In this document: piece by piece, positions 46,623-56,523 of the stretch
Numbering within the stretch: the first letter of the stretch is position 1
Layout: every line of letters begins with the position of its first letter
Source of the DNA: Rhodoferax ferrireducens T118
GTDB lineage: Bacteria > Pseudomonadota > Gammaproteobacteria > Burkholderiales > Burkholderiaceae_C
Assembly: GCF_000013605.1 (NCBI RefSeq)
Contig: NC_007908.1
Location: 2,046,001-2,110,000 of the forward strand
Length of the DNA: 64,000 nucleotides
Direction: 5' to 3'
The notes under the pieces: model-generated
Databases searched by the model: none
Seen by the model: the letters and a program-made list of their open reading frames with translations, nothing else
What the model was told of the DNA's origin: nothing
Made by a program: the position numbers and the translations under genes

Positions 46623-48251
46623 TTACTTGATGTCAACGCCATAGAACACGTGGGTGCCAAACGGGCTGATCTTGAAGTCGACGACTTCATTGCGCACCGG
46701 CTTCAGGGCAACCGCGTGGGCGATGGTGAACCAGGGCGCCTGTTCCTTGAAGATCACCTGGGCCTGCTCATACAGTTTGGTGCGCTCGGCCAGGTTGGAG
46801 GTGATCTTGGCCTTCTGGATCAAGTCCTCGAACGGCTGGAAGCAGAACTTGGCAACGTTGGAGCCATTGGCCTTGGCCGAGGTGCAGCCCAGCAAGGTGT
46901 TGAGGAAGTTGTCAGGGTCGCCGTTGTCACCGGTCCAGCCGAGCATGCCCATCTGGTGTTCGCCGGCCTGCATGCGCTTGCGGTATTCACCCCACTCAAA
47001 GCTCTTGATTTCGGCCTTGACCCCCACTTTGGCCAGGTCGGCTTGCATCAGCTCGGCAATCCGGCGCGCATTGGGGTTGTAGGGGCGCTGTACCGGCATG
47101 GCCCACAGGTCGGTGCTGAACCCGTCCGGGTAGCCAGCGGTCGCCAGCAGTTTCTTGGCGGCTGCCGGGTCAAAAGCGTCGTCCTTGACGGATTTGTTGT
47201 AAGACCACATCGTCGGCGGGATCGGGTTGATGGCCGGGATGCCGGTGCTCAAATAGACCGCTGAAATGATCGCCTTTTTGTCGATCGCCATATTGATGGC
47301 TTTGCGCACGCGCACGTCATCAAACGGCTTTTTGGTTGTGTTGTAGGCCAGATAACCGACGTTTAGGCCGGGTTGCTCCAGCACCTTGATGCTGGTGTTC
47401 TTGCGCATGGCCTCCAGATCCGCCGGATTGGGGTAGGGCATGACATGGCATTCACCTTTTTGCAGCTTGGCCCAGCGCACCGAGGCGTCGGGGGTGATGG
47501 CAAAAATCAAATCGTCAATCTTGGCCTTGCCGGCCCAGTACTGCGGGAACGCCTTGTAGCGGATCAGTGCGTCTTTCTGGTACTGCACCAGGGAGAACGG
47601 GCCAGTGCCAACCGGCTCCTGGTCAAGTTTTTCAGGGGTGCCGGCCTTGAGCATGGCAATCGCATATTCCTTGGACTGCACGCCGTTGTGCGGCATCGCC
47701 ATATTGGCCAGGAACGGGGCTTCCGGCTTGTTCAGCGTGATCTTGACCGTGTACGCGTCCACCTTGTCGACCGACTTGAGCAGCTTGGGCATGCCCATGT
47801 CGTCAAAGTAGGAGTGGTTGGAACTGGTGACCTTGAAGTAGGGGTCAGCTTGCTTCCACTGGCGCTCGATGGAGAAAATGAAGTCGTCGGCGTTGAAGTC
47901 GCGCGTTGGCTTGAAGTTTTTGTTGGACTGCCATTTCACGCCTTGGCGCAGGTGAAAGGTGTATTCAGTGCCGTCTTTGGAGATGTCCCACTTTTCCGCC
48001 AGGGCGGGCAGGACCTTGGTGCCGCCACGCTCGAACTGCACCGGCGTGTCATAGATCTGGACCCCGGCATCAAACGAAGTGCCGGTGGTGTTGACGCCCG
48101 GGTAAAAGTTCTCCGGGCTGCCTTCCGAGCAATACACCAGCGTCTTGGCCGCGGCCGGCGCCAACGCCAACAAGGCGGGCAATGCGATGGCGCACAGCAC
48201 AGCAGGCTTGAGGCCGAATTTTCGGCGTGCGCTTGATTTTGAACAGGTCAT
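46623..48251 (-). CDS. dppA: Peptide ABC transporter substrate-binding protein (DppA-like)
   Basis: 542 residues from ATG 48251 with AAGGAG upstream. A signal peptide (about 1-35) contains [17 protein letters not shown]. The mature part begins [17 protein letters not shown] as in DppA; Cys pairs and the SBP family 5 pattern ([18 protein letters not shown]) follow. It binds dipeptides, or possibly heme, in the periplasm. In this operon it lies last, after dppF, the reverse of the E. coli order. Confidence 0.9.
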   Translation of the reverse strand: MTCSKSSARRKFGLKPAVLCAIALPALLALAPAAAKTLVYCSEGSPENFYPGVNTTGTSFDAGVQIYDTPVQFERGGTKVLPALAEKWDISKDGTEYTFHLRQGVKWQSNKNFKPTRDFNADDFIFSIERQWKQADPYFKVTSSNHSYFDDMGMPKLLKSVDKVDAYTVKITLNKPEAPFLANMAMPHNGVQSKEYAIAMLKAGTPEKLDQEPVGTGPFSLVQYQKDALIRYKAFPQYWAGKAKIDDLIFAITPDASVRWAKLQKGECHVMPYPNPADLEAMRKNTSIKVLEQPGLNVGYLAYNTTKKPFDDVRVRKAINMAIDKKAIISAVYLSTGIPAINPIPPTMWSYNKSVKDDAFDPAAAKKLLATAGYPDGFSTDLWAMPVQRPYNPNARRIAELMQADLAKVGVKAEIKSFEWGEYRKRMQAGEHQMGMLGWTGDNGDPDNFLNTLLGCTSAKANGSNVAKFCFQPFEDLIQKAKITSNLAERTKLYEQAQVIFKEQAPWFTIAHAVALKPVRNEVVDFKISPFGTHVFYGVDIK

Positions 48252-48270
48252 CTTGTGGACTCCTTCGGGG

Positions 48271-49275
48271 TTAATGCTGCTCAGCAGCGGGTTGGATAAA
48301 TTGCTCGGCCTCGTGGCACGCCACCTGGCGGCCAGCCAGTTCGCGCAGGACCGGACGCTCCGTGTGACAGCGTGCCACCACATTGGGGCAGCGGGTGGAA
48401 AACACACAACCGCTGGGTGGGTTCAAAGGCGAGGGCAACTCACCCGTGAGCACGATACGTTTGTGCGCCGTGCCGCTGCCAATGATGCCCGGTGTAGAGG
48501 CCAGCAGTGCTTGCGTGTAGGGATGCAGCGGCTGCGCGAAGATGGTTTTTTTCTCGCCTTGTTCGACCGCGTGGCCCAGGTACATCACCAGCAGGTCGTG
48601 GGCAATGTAGCGCACCACGCCCAGGTCGTGCGAGATAAACAGGTAGGCCAGGCCCAACTCTTGTTGCAAGTCGGCCAGCAGGTTGAGGACCTGGGCCTGA
48701 ATCGAGACATCGAGCGCCGACACCGGCTCGTCAGCCACGATCACCGCTGGTCTGAGCATGAGGGCGCGCGCTATGGCCACGCGCTGGCGCTGGCCGCCCG
48801 AGAACATGTGCGGGTAGCGGTCATAGTGCTCCGGGCGCAGGCCGACCAGGGCCAGCATGGCGCGTGCCTGCTCGGCACGTTGTGCCGCCGTCAATTCGGT
48901 ATTGATCTCCAGCGGGGCCTCCAGAATGGCACCGATTTTCTTGCGCGGATTCAGTGAGCCATACGGATTCTGGAACACCAGTTGCACGGCACGGCGCAGC
49001 GCATGGCGTTCAGTGGTGCTGGCTTTCACCACGTCCACGCCATTGAGGCGCAGTTCACCGGCAGTGGGCGTCTCGATCAGCGACACCATGCGCGCCAGCG
49101 TGGACTTGCCACAACCCGACTCGCCCACCACCGCCAGTGTCTTGCCGGCGTGCAGCGTGAAGGAGACACCGCTCACCGCCTGCAGTTGATCCGCGGCGTG
49201 CAGAAAGCCGCGGCTGATTTTGTAGACCTGGCGCAGATCGCGCGCGACGACCACGGGTGTTTCAGACGGGCTCAT
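48271..49275 (-). CDS. dppF: Dipeptide ABC transporter ATP-binding protein DppF
   Basis: 334 residues from ATG 49275, overlapping the dppD stop by ATGA. Walker [10 protein letters not shown], signature [14 protein letters not shown], Walker [13 protein letters not shown], and the OppF/DppF C-terminal Cys region (GCVFSTRCP and CHTERP) that can bind an Fe-S cluster in this family. It forms the nucleotide-binding pair with DppD. Confidence 0.92.
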   Translation of the reverse strand: MSPSETPVVVARDLRQVYKISRGFLHAADQLQAVSGVSFTLHAGKTLAVVGESGCGKSTLARMVSLIETPTAGELRLNGVDVVKASTTERHALRRAVQLVFQNPYGSLNPRKKIGAILEAPLEINTELTAAQRAEQARAMLALVGLRPEHYDRYPHMFSGGQRQRVAIARALMLRPAVIVADEPVSALDVSIQAQVLNLLADLQQELGLAYLFISHDLGVVRYIAHDLLVMYLGHAVEQGEKKTIFAQPLHPYTQALLASTPGIIGSGTAHKRIVLTGELPSPLNPPSGCVFSTRCPNVVARCHTERPVLRELAGRQVACHEAEQFIQPAAEQH

Positions 49276-50240
49276 GCTTTTCCCCCGAGTGGAAACTGGC
49301 AGCGCACCATGCCGTCTTGCCACGGGCGCAGGGGCGGGCGCTGGGCGCGGCAGCTGTCCACCGCGTATGCACAGCGCGGCGCAAACAGGCAGCCACTGGG
49401 CCGGTCATAGAGGCCCGGCACCATGCCGGGAATGGTGGCCAGGCGGCTCACGCCGTCGCTGCGCTCGGGCATGGCGGACATCAGCGCCTCGGTGTAGGGA
49501 TGGTGCGGCGTGGCAAACAGGGTTTGCGCCGATTGTTCTTCCATGATCTGGCCGGCGTACATAACCGCCACGCGTTGCGCCATCTCAGACACGACGCCCA
49601 TGTTGTGCGTGATCAACACCAGCGCCATGCCACGCTCTTTTTGCAGGCTGCGCAGCAAGTCCAGAATCTGGGCCTGAATCGTCACGTCCAGCGCGGTGGT
49701 GGGTTCATCGGCAATCAGCAGCTTGGGGTTGCAGGAAATGGCCATGGCGATCATGACGCGCTGGTTCATGCCGCCCGACATCTGATGCGGATAGATCTTG
49801 AGGCGACTCTCGGGTGCCGGAATGCCGACTTGTTCCAGCAGTTCGATGGAGCGCCGTTTGGCCGCCTTGGCGTCCAGACCCAGGTGCAGCTTGAGCGTCT
49901 CGGCCAGTTGAAAGCCGACGGTAAAGCAGGGGTTGAGGCTGGTGGTGGGGTCCTGGAAGATCATCGCCACGTCTTTGCCGATGAGTTGGCTGCGTTCTTT
50001 GGTGGAGAGTTTGAGCAGGTCGTGACCGTCAAAGCGCAGCTTGTCGGCCGTGACGACACCGGGGTAGGCCACCAGCCCCATCAGCGCCATCATGGTGACG
50101 CTTTTGCCGGAGCCGGATTCGCCGACGATGCCCAGCACGTCGCCGGTGTCCAGTGACAGACTGACACCTTCGACCGCGTGCATCACGCTGTTGGTCGAAG
50201 GGAAATCGACCGACAGATTTTCAATTTCAAGTAAAGCCAT
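49272..50240 (-). CDS. dppD: Dipeptide ABC transporter ATP-binding protein DppD
   Basis: 322 residues. Walker [10 protein letters not shown], signature [14 protein letters not shown], Walker [13 protein letters not shown], and a C-terminal oligopeptide-transport segment with [15 protein letters not shown]. It lies 23 nt after dppC and overlaps dppF by 4 nt. Confidence 0.92.
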   Translation of the reverse strand: MALLEIENLSVDFPSTNSVMHAVEGVSLSLDTGDVLGIVGESGSGKSVTMMALMGLVAYPGVVTADKLRFDGHDLLKLSTKERSQLIGKDVAMIFQDPTTSLNPCFTVGFQLAETLKLHLGLDAKAAKRRSIELLEQVGIPAPESRLKIYPHQMSGGMNQRVMIAMAISCNPKLLIADEPTTALDVTIQAQILDLLRSLQKERGMALVLITHNMGVVSEMAQRVAVMYAGQIMEEQSAQTLFATPHHPYTEALMSAMPERSDGVSRLATIPGMVPGLYDRPSGCLFAPRCAYAVDSCRAQRPPLRPWQDGMVRCQFPLGGKA

Positions 50241-50263
50241 AAGAAGATGATTAAGGTGGGCCG

Positions 50264-51172
50264 TCAGCGTTTGAGCTTGGGGTCAAATGCGTCGCGTAGA
50301 CCATCACCGAGTAAGTTGAAGGCCAGTACTGTGATCAAAATAGCCAGGCCCGGGAAGGTGACCACCCACCAGGCGCGCAGCACAAACTCACGCGCATCGG
50401 CCAGCATGGTGCCCCATTCGGGCGAAGGCGGTTGCGCGCCCAGGCCCAGAAAACCTAAAGCAGCCGCGTCCAGAATGGCCGCCGAGATACCGAGCGAGGC
50501 CTGCACAATCAAGGGCGCGGTGCAGTTGGGCAGGATCTCGTTGAACATCAGGCGCAGGTGGCCGGCGCCATTCATGCGGGCGGCGGTTACATAGTCCTTG
50601 GAGGCCTCGGAGATGACGGCGGCGCGTGTGATGCGCACATAGTGCGGCAAGACCACCACCGCCACCGCCAGCATGGCATTCATCAGGCCCGGGCCCAAAA
50701 TGGCCACGATCACGATTGCCAGCAGCAGGCTCGGCAGCGTCAGGATGATGTCCATCAGGCGCATCACGGCGACCTCAAAGATACCCCGAAAATAACCGGC
50801 GGTGAGCCCCAAAATAGTGCCAGTGATCACCGACAGCGTCACCACCGCCAGGCCAATCGCCAGCGACAGGCGGGCGCCAAAAATCAGTCGCGAGAGGATG
50901 TCGCGCCCAATGGCGTCGGTGCCCAGCCAGTGGGCGCTGGAGCCCTCGGTTTGCCAGGCGGGTGGTTTCAGAAAGACGTTGGGGTCGGTCAGGTCGGGCG
51001 CATAGGGCGCAATCAAGGGCGCAAACATGGCAATCAGGAGCACCAGCACCACAATCACCAGGCCGCCGACGGCGCCTTTGTTGCTGCTGAAGTAGCGCCA
51101 AAACTCACGCAGCGGGTGCGGTGGCTCCAAGGCCTCGTCGATCTGTAAACTTGTCAAACTAGTGCTCATCAT
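50264..51172 (-). CDS. dppC: Dipeptide ABC transporter permease DppC
   Basis: 302 residues with an N-terminal helix at about 35-55 and five further helices. The BPD permease coupling motif with [16 protein letters not shown] and [20 protein letters not shown] is typical of DppC/OppC. It pairs with DppB to form the channel. It starts 8 nt after the dppB stop. Confidence 0.93.
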   Translation of the reverse strand: MMSTSLTSLQIDEALEPPHPLREFWRYFSSNKGAVGGLVIVVLVLLIAMFAPLIAPYAPDLTDPNVFLKPPAWQTEGSSAHWLGTDAIGRDILSRLIFGARLSLAIGLAVVTLSVITGTILGLTAGYFRGIFEVAVMRLMDIILTLPSLLLAIVIVAILGPGLMNAMLAVAVVVLPHYVRITRAAVISEASKDYVTAARMNGAGHLRLMFNEILPNCTAPLIVQASLGISAAILDAAALGFLGLGAQPPSPEWGTMLADAREFVLRAWWVVTFPGLAILITVLAFNLLGDGLRDAFDPKLKR

Positions 51173-51180
51173 GCTGGCCT

Positions 51181-52185
51181 TCAGTGCCGGATGCGGGGGT
51201 TGATGATGCCGTAGGTCACGTCCACCAGCAGGTTGACCGTCATCACGATCATGCCGAGCAGCAGCATGCCACCTTGCAAAACGGGATAGTCGCGTCGGCC
51301 AATCGCTTCAATCAGCCACTTGCCCACGCCCGGCCAGGAAAAAATGGTTTCGGTCAGGATGGCGCCGGTAAACAGCACACCGACCTGTAATCCAATCACC
51401 GTGATCACCGGAATCAGCGCATTGCGCAAGGCGTGCAGACCGACCACCCGCAGGTTGGACAAGCCCTTGGCGCGCGCGGTGCGAATGTAGTCTTCACCCA
51501 GTACTTCAAGCATGGCTGAGCGCGTCATGCGGGCAATTACCGCCAATGGATTGGTCCCGAGCACGATGGTCGGCAAAATCAAATGGGTGAAGGCGGACCA
51601 GAAGGCCCCTTTGTCGCCAGCCAGCCAGCTGTCAATCAGCAGCAGGCCGGTGACGGGTTCAATGAAATACTCCACGGCAATGCGACCTGACACCGGCGTC
51701 AGGTCGAGTTGCACTGAAAACAGCAGGATCAGCAGCAAGCCCCACCAGAAGATCGGCATCGAATAGCCGGTGAGTGACACACCCATCACGCCATGGTCGA
51801 ATATCGTATTTCGTCGTACCGCCGCCAGAATACCCGCCGGAATGCCCAGCAACAAGGCGAAAAAAATCGCGCATAGCGCGAGTTCAATGGTGGCGGGAAA
51901 CAGTGTCATGAACTCACGCAGCACGGGTTCGTGGGTGATGATCGATTTGCCCAGATCGCCTTGCAGCACACGGCCGATGTAAATGCCGTATTGCACCAGC
52001 ACCGGGCGGTCCAGTCCGTACTCCTTGAGCAGGGTGGCGTGGCGCACGGCATCGATGCCGCGTTCGCCCGCCAGGGTCTCAATCGGATCCCCCGGTACCA
52101 GGCGAATCAGGAAGAACGCCAACAGCGTCATGCCGATGAAGGTCGGGATGATCAGGCTGAAGCGGGTTAAGAGAAAACGCAGCAT
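51181..52185 (-). CDS. dppB: Dipeptide ABC transporter permease DppB
   Basis: 334 residues beginning MLRFLLTRFSLIIPTFIGMT, with six helices and the EAA loop GEDYIRTARAKGLSN; RLVPGDPIETLAGERG after helix 1 is the OppB/DppB N-terminal sequence. It is the first gene of the dppBCDF-dppA operon on the minus strand. Confidence 0.93.
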   Translation of the reverse strand: MLRFLLTRFSLIIPTFIGMTLLAFFLIRLVPGDPIETLAGERGIDAVRHATLLKEYGLDRPVLVQYGIYIGRVLQGDLGKSIITHEPVLREFMTLFPATIELALCAIFFALLLGIPAGILAAVRRNTIFDHGVMGVSLTGYSMPIFWWGLLLILLFSVQLDLTPVSGRIAVEYFIEPVTGLLLIDSWLAGDKGAFWSAFTHLILPTIVLGTNPLAVIARMTRSAMLEVLGEDYIRTARAKGLSNLRVVGLHALRNALIPVITVIGLQVGVLFTGAILTETIFSWPGVGKWLIEAIGRRDYPVLQGGMLLLGMIVMTVNLLVDVTYGIINPRIRH

Positions 52186-52232
52186 GGTTCAGAGTTTGAG
52201 TGATCGGGGCAAAGCGTGGATCATGCCAGAAC

Positions 52233-52260
52233 AAAAAAGCCGACTCGCGTCGGCCTTTTC
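52233..52260 (-). terminator. Terminator of the SWIB gene
   Basis: GCCGAC-TCGC-GTCGGC with AAAAAA on one side and TTTT on the other. On the minus strand it ends in a T tract, separating the SWIB gene from dppB. Confidence 0.75.
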
Positions 52261-52279
52261 GCTAGGCAGCGAACGCTGC

Positions 52280-52714
52280 TTATTTCAGGTGCTTGCCGAT
52301 CAGGCCCGCCATCTCAAACATGGAGACCTGCACCTTGCCAAAAACTTCCTTCAGCTTGGCGTCGGCATTGATCATGCGTTTGTTGACGGCGTCTTGCAGC
52401 TTGTTCTTCTTGATGTAAGTCCACAGTTGCTTGACCACCTCGGTGCGTGGCAGCGGGCCGACGCCCACAACGGCGGCCAGCGCAGCGCTGGGCGTCAAGG
52501 CCTTCATGAAGGCCGCGTTGGCGGTGCGTTTTTTGGCAGGTGCTTTTTTGGCAACGACTTTTTTGGCCGGTGCTGCTTTCTTGGCTGGGGCGGCTTTCTT
52601 TGCCGGCGCAGCCGCCTTGACGGCTACTTTCTTAGCCGGAGCGACTTTCTTGGCCGGCGCTACTTTTTTAGCGGGTGCAGCTTTTTTTGCCGGTGCTTTC
52701 TTTGCAGTTGCCAT
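52280..52714 (-). CDS. SWIB/MDM2 domain protein with histone-like Lys-Ala-Pro repeats
   Basis: 144 residues. Residues 1-62 consist of repeated AAPAKK/VAPAKK units, as in eukaryotic histone H1 tails and bacterial Hc1-like proteins. Residues 68-144 form a SWIB domain (NAAFMKALTPSAALAAVVG, then LWTYIKKNKLQD and MFEMAGLIGKHL). It is probably a basic nucleoid-associated protein. It is monocistronic, with its own terminator. Confidence 0.9.
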   Translation of the reverse strand: MATAKKAPAKKAAPAKKVAPAKKVAPAKKVAVKAAAPAKKAAPAKKAAPAKKVVAKKAPAKKRTANAAFMKALTPSAALAAVVGVGPLPRTEVVKQLWTYIKKNKLQDAVNKRMINADAKLKEVFGKVQVSMFEMAGLIGKHLK

Positions 52715-52898
52715 GATTTATTGTCCTTCTGGAAGTTGATGAATCACCAGCAAAAAACGGCTTCCTCACTGGTGCGGTGGATGCTACTGGAGAATGAGCA
52801 TGTTTCCAAGGGGGGAAGCCTTTATTTCATTGGTAAATGTTGTTTTTTTTGGTTTGCGATCATCACCTCTACAATTTTGTTGCTTAAAGGACAAGAAC

Positions 52899-53420
52899 AT
52901 GACCCCTTCATTTGCCACCTGTGACCTGTGCGATGCGCACAAAAACGATGTTTCCGGCGCCTTCAGGGTGTTGCCCCCGGTGTTTCGTGACTTTGGCGGC
53001 GTGCGCCAATTTTGCGGACCGGTGGTGACCGTCAAATGTTTTGAGGACAACTCAAGCGTCAAAGCGGCCGTCGAGTCAGTTGGCTACCAAGAGACGCCTG
53101 CGGGGCGCGTTGGCAAGGTGCTGGTGGTCGATGGTGGTGGCTCCTTGCGGCGCGCCCTGCTCGGTGGCAACCTGGGCGCGGCTGCTGCCAGAAATGGTTG
53201 GGCCGGTGTGGTGATAGATGGCTGCGTGCGTGACGTGAGCGAGCTGGCTGCGGTGGGTCTGGGCATTCGCGCTCTGGCGTCCATGCCGCTGCCAACGGAA
53301 AAGCGCGGCGAAGGGCAAAGTGACCTTGCGCTGCAAATCCAGGGCGTCTGGGTCCGACCAGGCGACTGGCTCTATGCGGACGAAGATGGCATGGTGCTGG
53401 CTGCCGGTCGACTCGTGTAG
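52899..53420 (+). CDS. rraA: RraA family protein (RNase E regulator / HMG aldolase-like)
   Basis: 173 residues from ATG 52899 with AAAGGAC upstream; an in-frame ATG at 52794 is unlikely. GGNLGAAAARNGWAGVVIDG followed by CVRDVSEL is the RraA fold signature, and the G...R-D-x-x-E pattern also seen in HMG/CHA aldolases is kept. It could inhibit RNase E or act as an aldolase/oxaloacetate decarboxylase; sequence alone does not decide. It is convergent with the EamA gene. Confidence 0.88.
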   Translation: MTPSFATCDLCDAHKNDVSGAFRVLPPVFRDFGGVRQFCGPVVTVKCFEDNSSVKAAVESVGYQETPAGRVGKVLVVDGGGSLRRALLGGNLGAAAARNGWAGVVIDGCVRDVSELAAVGLGIRALASMPLPTEKRGEGQSDLALQIQGVWVRPGDWLYADEDGMVLAAGRLV

Positions 53421-53425
53421 CGTCT

Positions 53426-54382
53426 CTAGCGCTGTGCTGGCAGTGTGGCCAACACCACACCAGCCAAGGCGATGGCGAATGCCAGTACCTGCATGCCACT
53501 GAGCGTTTCGCCCAAAACCAGAACCCCCACCAGCGCCGCCGAGATCGGCAGCATCACGGTGAAGACGCCGGCACTGGCAGCCGGTACGGTCTTGAGTCCA
53601 GTCATCCACAACCAGACCGTCCAGACACTGGCCGCCAGCGCATAGAACACGAGCAGCAGCCAGGTCGCGGGCCGCACCGTCAAAAAATCAAATTTCATGG
53701 CGGCGTAAAGACCGAATGGCGTCATCAAGATGAAGCCCCACAGGTTGATGAGTGCGGTGATACGTTTGGGTGTCAACACACCAGTGAGCTGCTTGCCGAT
53801 GACGGCGTAAGAAGCCTCGCACACGACTGCAGCAAAAACAAGGAGATTGCCCAGCCATGCGTCTTTATATATTGAAGGTGGCTCCAGCCCGTGTCCTGTC
53901 TGCGTAACTTGTCCTGATTTTGACAGTGCAAAAAGGACAATACCGAAGGCGGCGCAGCCAATGGCCGTCCACACCCGCAGCCCAATACGCTCGCGCAAAA
54001 AGACCCAGCTCAGCAGTGCCACCATGGCCGGAATGGTGGCCATGATGATGCCCGCCGAGACCGCGCTGGTCAGGCTCACGCCATACAGCATGCACAGGGT
54101 GAACAGAAAATTGCCTAAAAAAGACTCCAGAAAAAGCAGCCTTTTTGTGTGCCAGGTCATCGGTACTTCGGTCGCTGGTTTGGCGAGCCAATGCGGCATC
54201 GCCAGAGCGCCAATGCCAAATCGCAACCAGGCCAGCAACAACACCGGAAGTGCGGCCGCCAGTGGCTTGGACAAGGCCACGTAGCTGCCCACCAGGGACA
54301 TGCTGAGGGTCAGATAAAAATAGCCGCGCAACAGGCGGGATGTTGTTGGCTGGGAGCTTGGAGCGGGAGTCACTGCGGTCAT
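53426..54382 (-). CDS. EamA-family (DMT) transporter
   Basis: 318 residues, ten predicted helices in two EamA repeats (LRGYFYLTLSMSLVGSYVAL at the start; GVLVLGETLSGMQVLAFAIA near the end). The TM7-TM8 loop is unremarkable and there is no His tail. The substrate is unknown. It ends 5 nt from the convergent rraA stop. Confidence 0.85.
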   Translation of the reverse strand: MTAVTPAPSSQPTTSRLLRGYFYLTLSMSLVGSYVALSKPLAAALPVLLLAWLRFGIGALAMPHWLAKPATEVPMTWHTKRLLFLESFLGNFLFTLCMLYGVSLTSAVSAGIIMATIPAMVALLSWVFLRERIGLRVWTAIGCAAFGIVLFALSKSGQVTQTGHGLEPPSIYKDAWLGNLLVFAAVVCEASYAVIGKQLTGVLTPKRITALINLWGFILMTPFGLYAAMKFDFLTVRPATWLLLVFYALAASVWTVWLWMTGLKTVPAASAGVFTVMLPISAALVGVLVLGETLSGMQVLAFAIALAGVVLATLPAQR

Positions 54383-54710
54383 CTACCTGGAAATTGCTGC
54401 AGTTGCGCATCATGCCTGATGTCTGTTGGGAGCCGCCCGCATTGGAGGCTCGCGCTGCGCCAGATATTTTGAGTTCCTGGTGCCCGCCTGCTATTGGCGC
54501 ACCTGGCCTGGGCGAGGGCAGATTCTTATGCCGGTATAATTCAAAAAAAGCACGACCGTACTATTTTGTGCCGGATTAGCCGATTGTCATCTGGATGACC
54601 CGGCTGATGGATGGCACAGCATAGAATGTCCGAGTTGACGTGCACGTCAACTCGGGTGACGTGCCTTTTCAAGTCAATCGCCGAATTCGTAACTATCTGG
54701 AGTCGAAGCA
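54383..54710. other. Intergenic region upstream of etfB
   Basis: 328 bases between divergent genes. It holds a TATAAT at 54535-54540 without a clear -35, an A-rich stretch after it, and the perfect palindrome listed separately. No gene is seen. The etfB ribosome site CTGGAG lies at about 54698-54703. Confidence 0.6.
54630..54655. promoter_or_regulatory. 26-bp perfect palindrome upstream of etfB
   Basis: CCGAGTTGACGTG joined directly to its own reverse complement, CACGTCAACTCGG. The core TTGACGTGCACGTCAA is the type of site bound by TetR or MerR family regulators. It ends 55 nt before the etfB ATG. No transcription terminator features (no T tract). Confidence 0.75.
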
Positions 54711-55460
54711 ATGAAAGTCCTGGTCGCAGTGAAACGCGTGGTCGATTACAACGTGAAGGTCCGCGTCAAATCGGACAACACGGGTGTTGATGTCGCCAAC
54801 GTCAAAATGAGCATGAACCCTTTTGATGAGATCGCCATCGAAGAAGCCGTGCGCCTGAAAGAAAAAGGCGTGGTTTCCGAGGTCATCGCCGTCTCCTGCG
54901 GCGTGACCCAGTGCCAGGAAACCCTGCGCACCGCCATGGCCATTGGCGCGGACCGCGCCATCCTGGTCGAGACCTCGGTCGAGCTGCAGCCGCTGGCCGT
55001 GGCCAAGTTGCTCAAGGCGCTGGTGGACAAAGAACAGCCCGGCCTCATCATCCTGGGCAAGCAAGCCATTGACGATGACTGCAACCAGACCGGCCAAATG
55101 CTCGCTGCGCTGGCCGATCTGCCGCAAGCCACTTTTGCCAGCAAGATTGAAGTGCTTGAAGGCAAAGCCTCGGTCACGCGTGAAGTCGACGGCGGCTCAG
55201 AAACGCTGTCCATCACCTTGCCGGCGGTCATCACCGCCGACTTGCGCCTGAACGAGCCACGCTACGTGACACTGCCCAACATCATGAAGGCCAAGAAAAA
55301 GCAACTCGACATCTTCAAGCCCGAAGACCTCGGGGTCGACGTCACACCGCGCATCAAAACCTTGCGTGTGAGCGAGCCACCCAAACGCAGCGCTGGCATC
55401 AAAGTGCCCGATGTGGCAACGCTGGTGGCCAAACTCAAAAATGAAGCCAAAGTCATCTAA
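54711..55460 (+). CDS. etfB: Electron transfer flavoprotein beta subunit
   Basis: 249 residues ([20 protein letters not shown]) with the ETF-beta AMP-binding segment, [25 protein letters not shown], and the loop [22 protein letters not shown] near the C-terminus (shown as its blocks [11 protein letters not shown] and MKAKKK), the recognition loop for dehydrogenase partners. It forms a heterodimer with EtfA and passes electrons from acyl-CoA dehydrogenases to ETF:ubiquinone oxidoreductase. etfA follows 29 nt downstream. Confidence 0.96.
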   Translation: MKVLVAVKRVVDYNVKVRVKSDNTGVDVANVKMSMNPFDEIAIEEAVRLKEKGVVSEVIAVSCGVTQCQETLRTAMAIGADRAILVETSVELQPLAVAKLLKALVDKEQPGLIILGKQAIDDDCNQTGQMLAALADLPQATFASKIEVLEGKASVTREVDGGSETLSITLPAVITADLRLNEPRYVTLPNIMKAKKKQLDIFKPEDLGVDVTPRIKTLRVSEPPKRSAGIKVPDVATLVAKLKNEAKVI

Positions 55461-55489
55461 GCGATGACGAGTCTTACAGGAGCCCATTC

Positions 55490-56422
55490 ATGACATCTTT
55501 AGTAATTGCCGAACATGACAACGCGACCCTCAAGGGCGCAACCCTCAACACCGTCACCGCTGCCGTCCAATGTGGCGGTGAGGTGCACGTGCTGGTAGCC
55601 GGTGCCAACGCCGGCGCCGCAGCCGCTGCAGCGGCGCAGATTGCCGGCGTGTCCAAGGTGCTGCACGCTGACAGCGACGCCCTGGCCCACGGCCTGGCTG
55701 AGAACATGAGCGCGCAGATTCTGGCCCTCGCCTCGAACTACAGCCATATCCTGTTTGCCGCCACGGCGTCCGGCAAGAACATCGCCCCGCGCCTGGCCGC
55801 CAAGCTCGACGTGGGACAGATCTCTGACGTCACCAAAGTCGACAGCCCCGACACCTTTGAGCGCCCGATCTACGCCGGCAACGCCATTGCGATTGTGCAA
55901 AGCACAGACCCCATCAAGGTCATCACGGTGCGCACCACCGGATTTGACCCGGCAGCTGCCAGCGGTGGCACGGCCGCCATTGAGGCCGTAGCGGCGGTCG
56001 CGGCCAGTGACAAGTCAACTTACATGGGCAGTGAAATCGCCAAAAATGATCGCCCTGAGCTGACCGCAGCCAAGATCATCGTGGCCGGGGGCCGGGCGCT
56101 GGGCTCCAGCGAGAAGTTCATGGAAATCCTGATGCCACTGGCCGACAAGCTCGGTGCTGCCATTGGTGCCTCGCGCGCCGCGGTGGACGCCGGTTACTCG
56201 CCCAATGACTGGCAAGTGGGCCAGACCGGCAAGATCGTGGCGCCGCAGCTGTACATCGCAGTCGGTATCAGCGGCGCGATCCAGCATCTGGCCGGCATGA
56301 AGGATTCCAAGGTGATCGTGGCCATCAACAAAGACCCCGAGGCGCCGATTTTCTCGGTGGCCGACTATGGCCTGGAAGCGGACCTGTTCGTGGCGGTGCC
56401 CGAACTGGTGGCCGCGCTGTAA
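55490..56422 (+). CDS. etfA: Electron transfer flavoprotein alpha subunit
   Basis: 310 residues. Domain I spans about residues 1-185, then the FAD-binding domain II with [45 protein letters not shown] and the closing [11 protein letters not shown], all diagnostic of EtfA. It is followed by a terminator and then the acyl-CoA dehydrogenase. Confidence 0.96.
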   Translation: MTSLVIAEHDNATLKGATLNTVTAAVQCGGEVHVLVAGANAGAAAAAAAQIAGVSKVLHADSDALAHGLAENMSAQILALASNYSHILFAATASGKNIAPRLAAKLDVGQISDVTKVDSPDTFERPIYAGNAIAIVQSTDPIKVITVRTTGFDPAAASGGTAAIEAVAAVAASDKSTYMGSEIAKNDRPELTAAKIIVAGGRALGSSEKFMEILMPLADKLGAAIGASRAAVDAGYSPNDWQVGQTGKIVAPQLYIAVGISGAIQHLAGMKDSKVIVAINKDPEAPIFSVADYGLEADLFVAVPELVAAL

Positions 56423-56436
56423 GCCAGGCACAAACA

Positions 56437-56468
56437 GGGCATCGTTCGCGGTGCCCTTTTTTTTCGCG
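56437..56468 (+). terminator. Terminator after etfA
   Basis: GGGCATCGTTCGCGGTGCCC followed by eight Ts; short stem with one G-T pair. The acyl-CoA dehydrogenase starts 56 nt later, so read-through may be partial. Confidence 0.75.
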
Positions 56469-56523
56469 CCCGGTTTGAACGATTGAACGTGCGCGCTTTC
56501 TCTTTTCCATTTGGAGACTCACC

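Noticed and set aside
48271..52185. Reading the dpp operon as a nickel or glutathione transporter
   Set aside because: The binding protein begins like DppA and has no His/Ni signature; dipeptide is the simplest reading, though heme or other peptides cannot be excluded.
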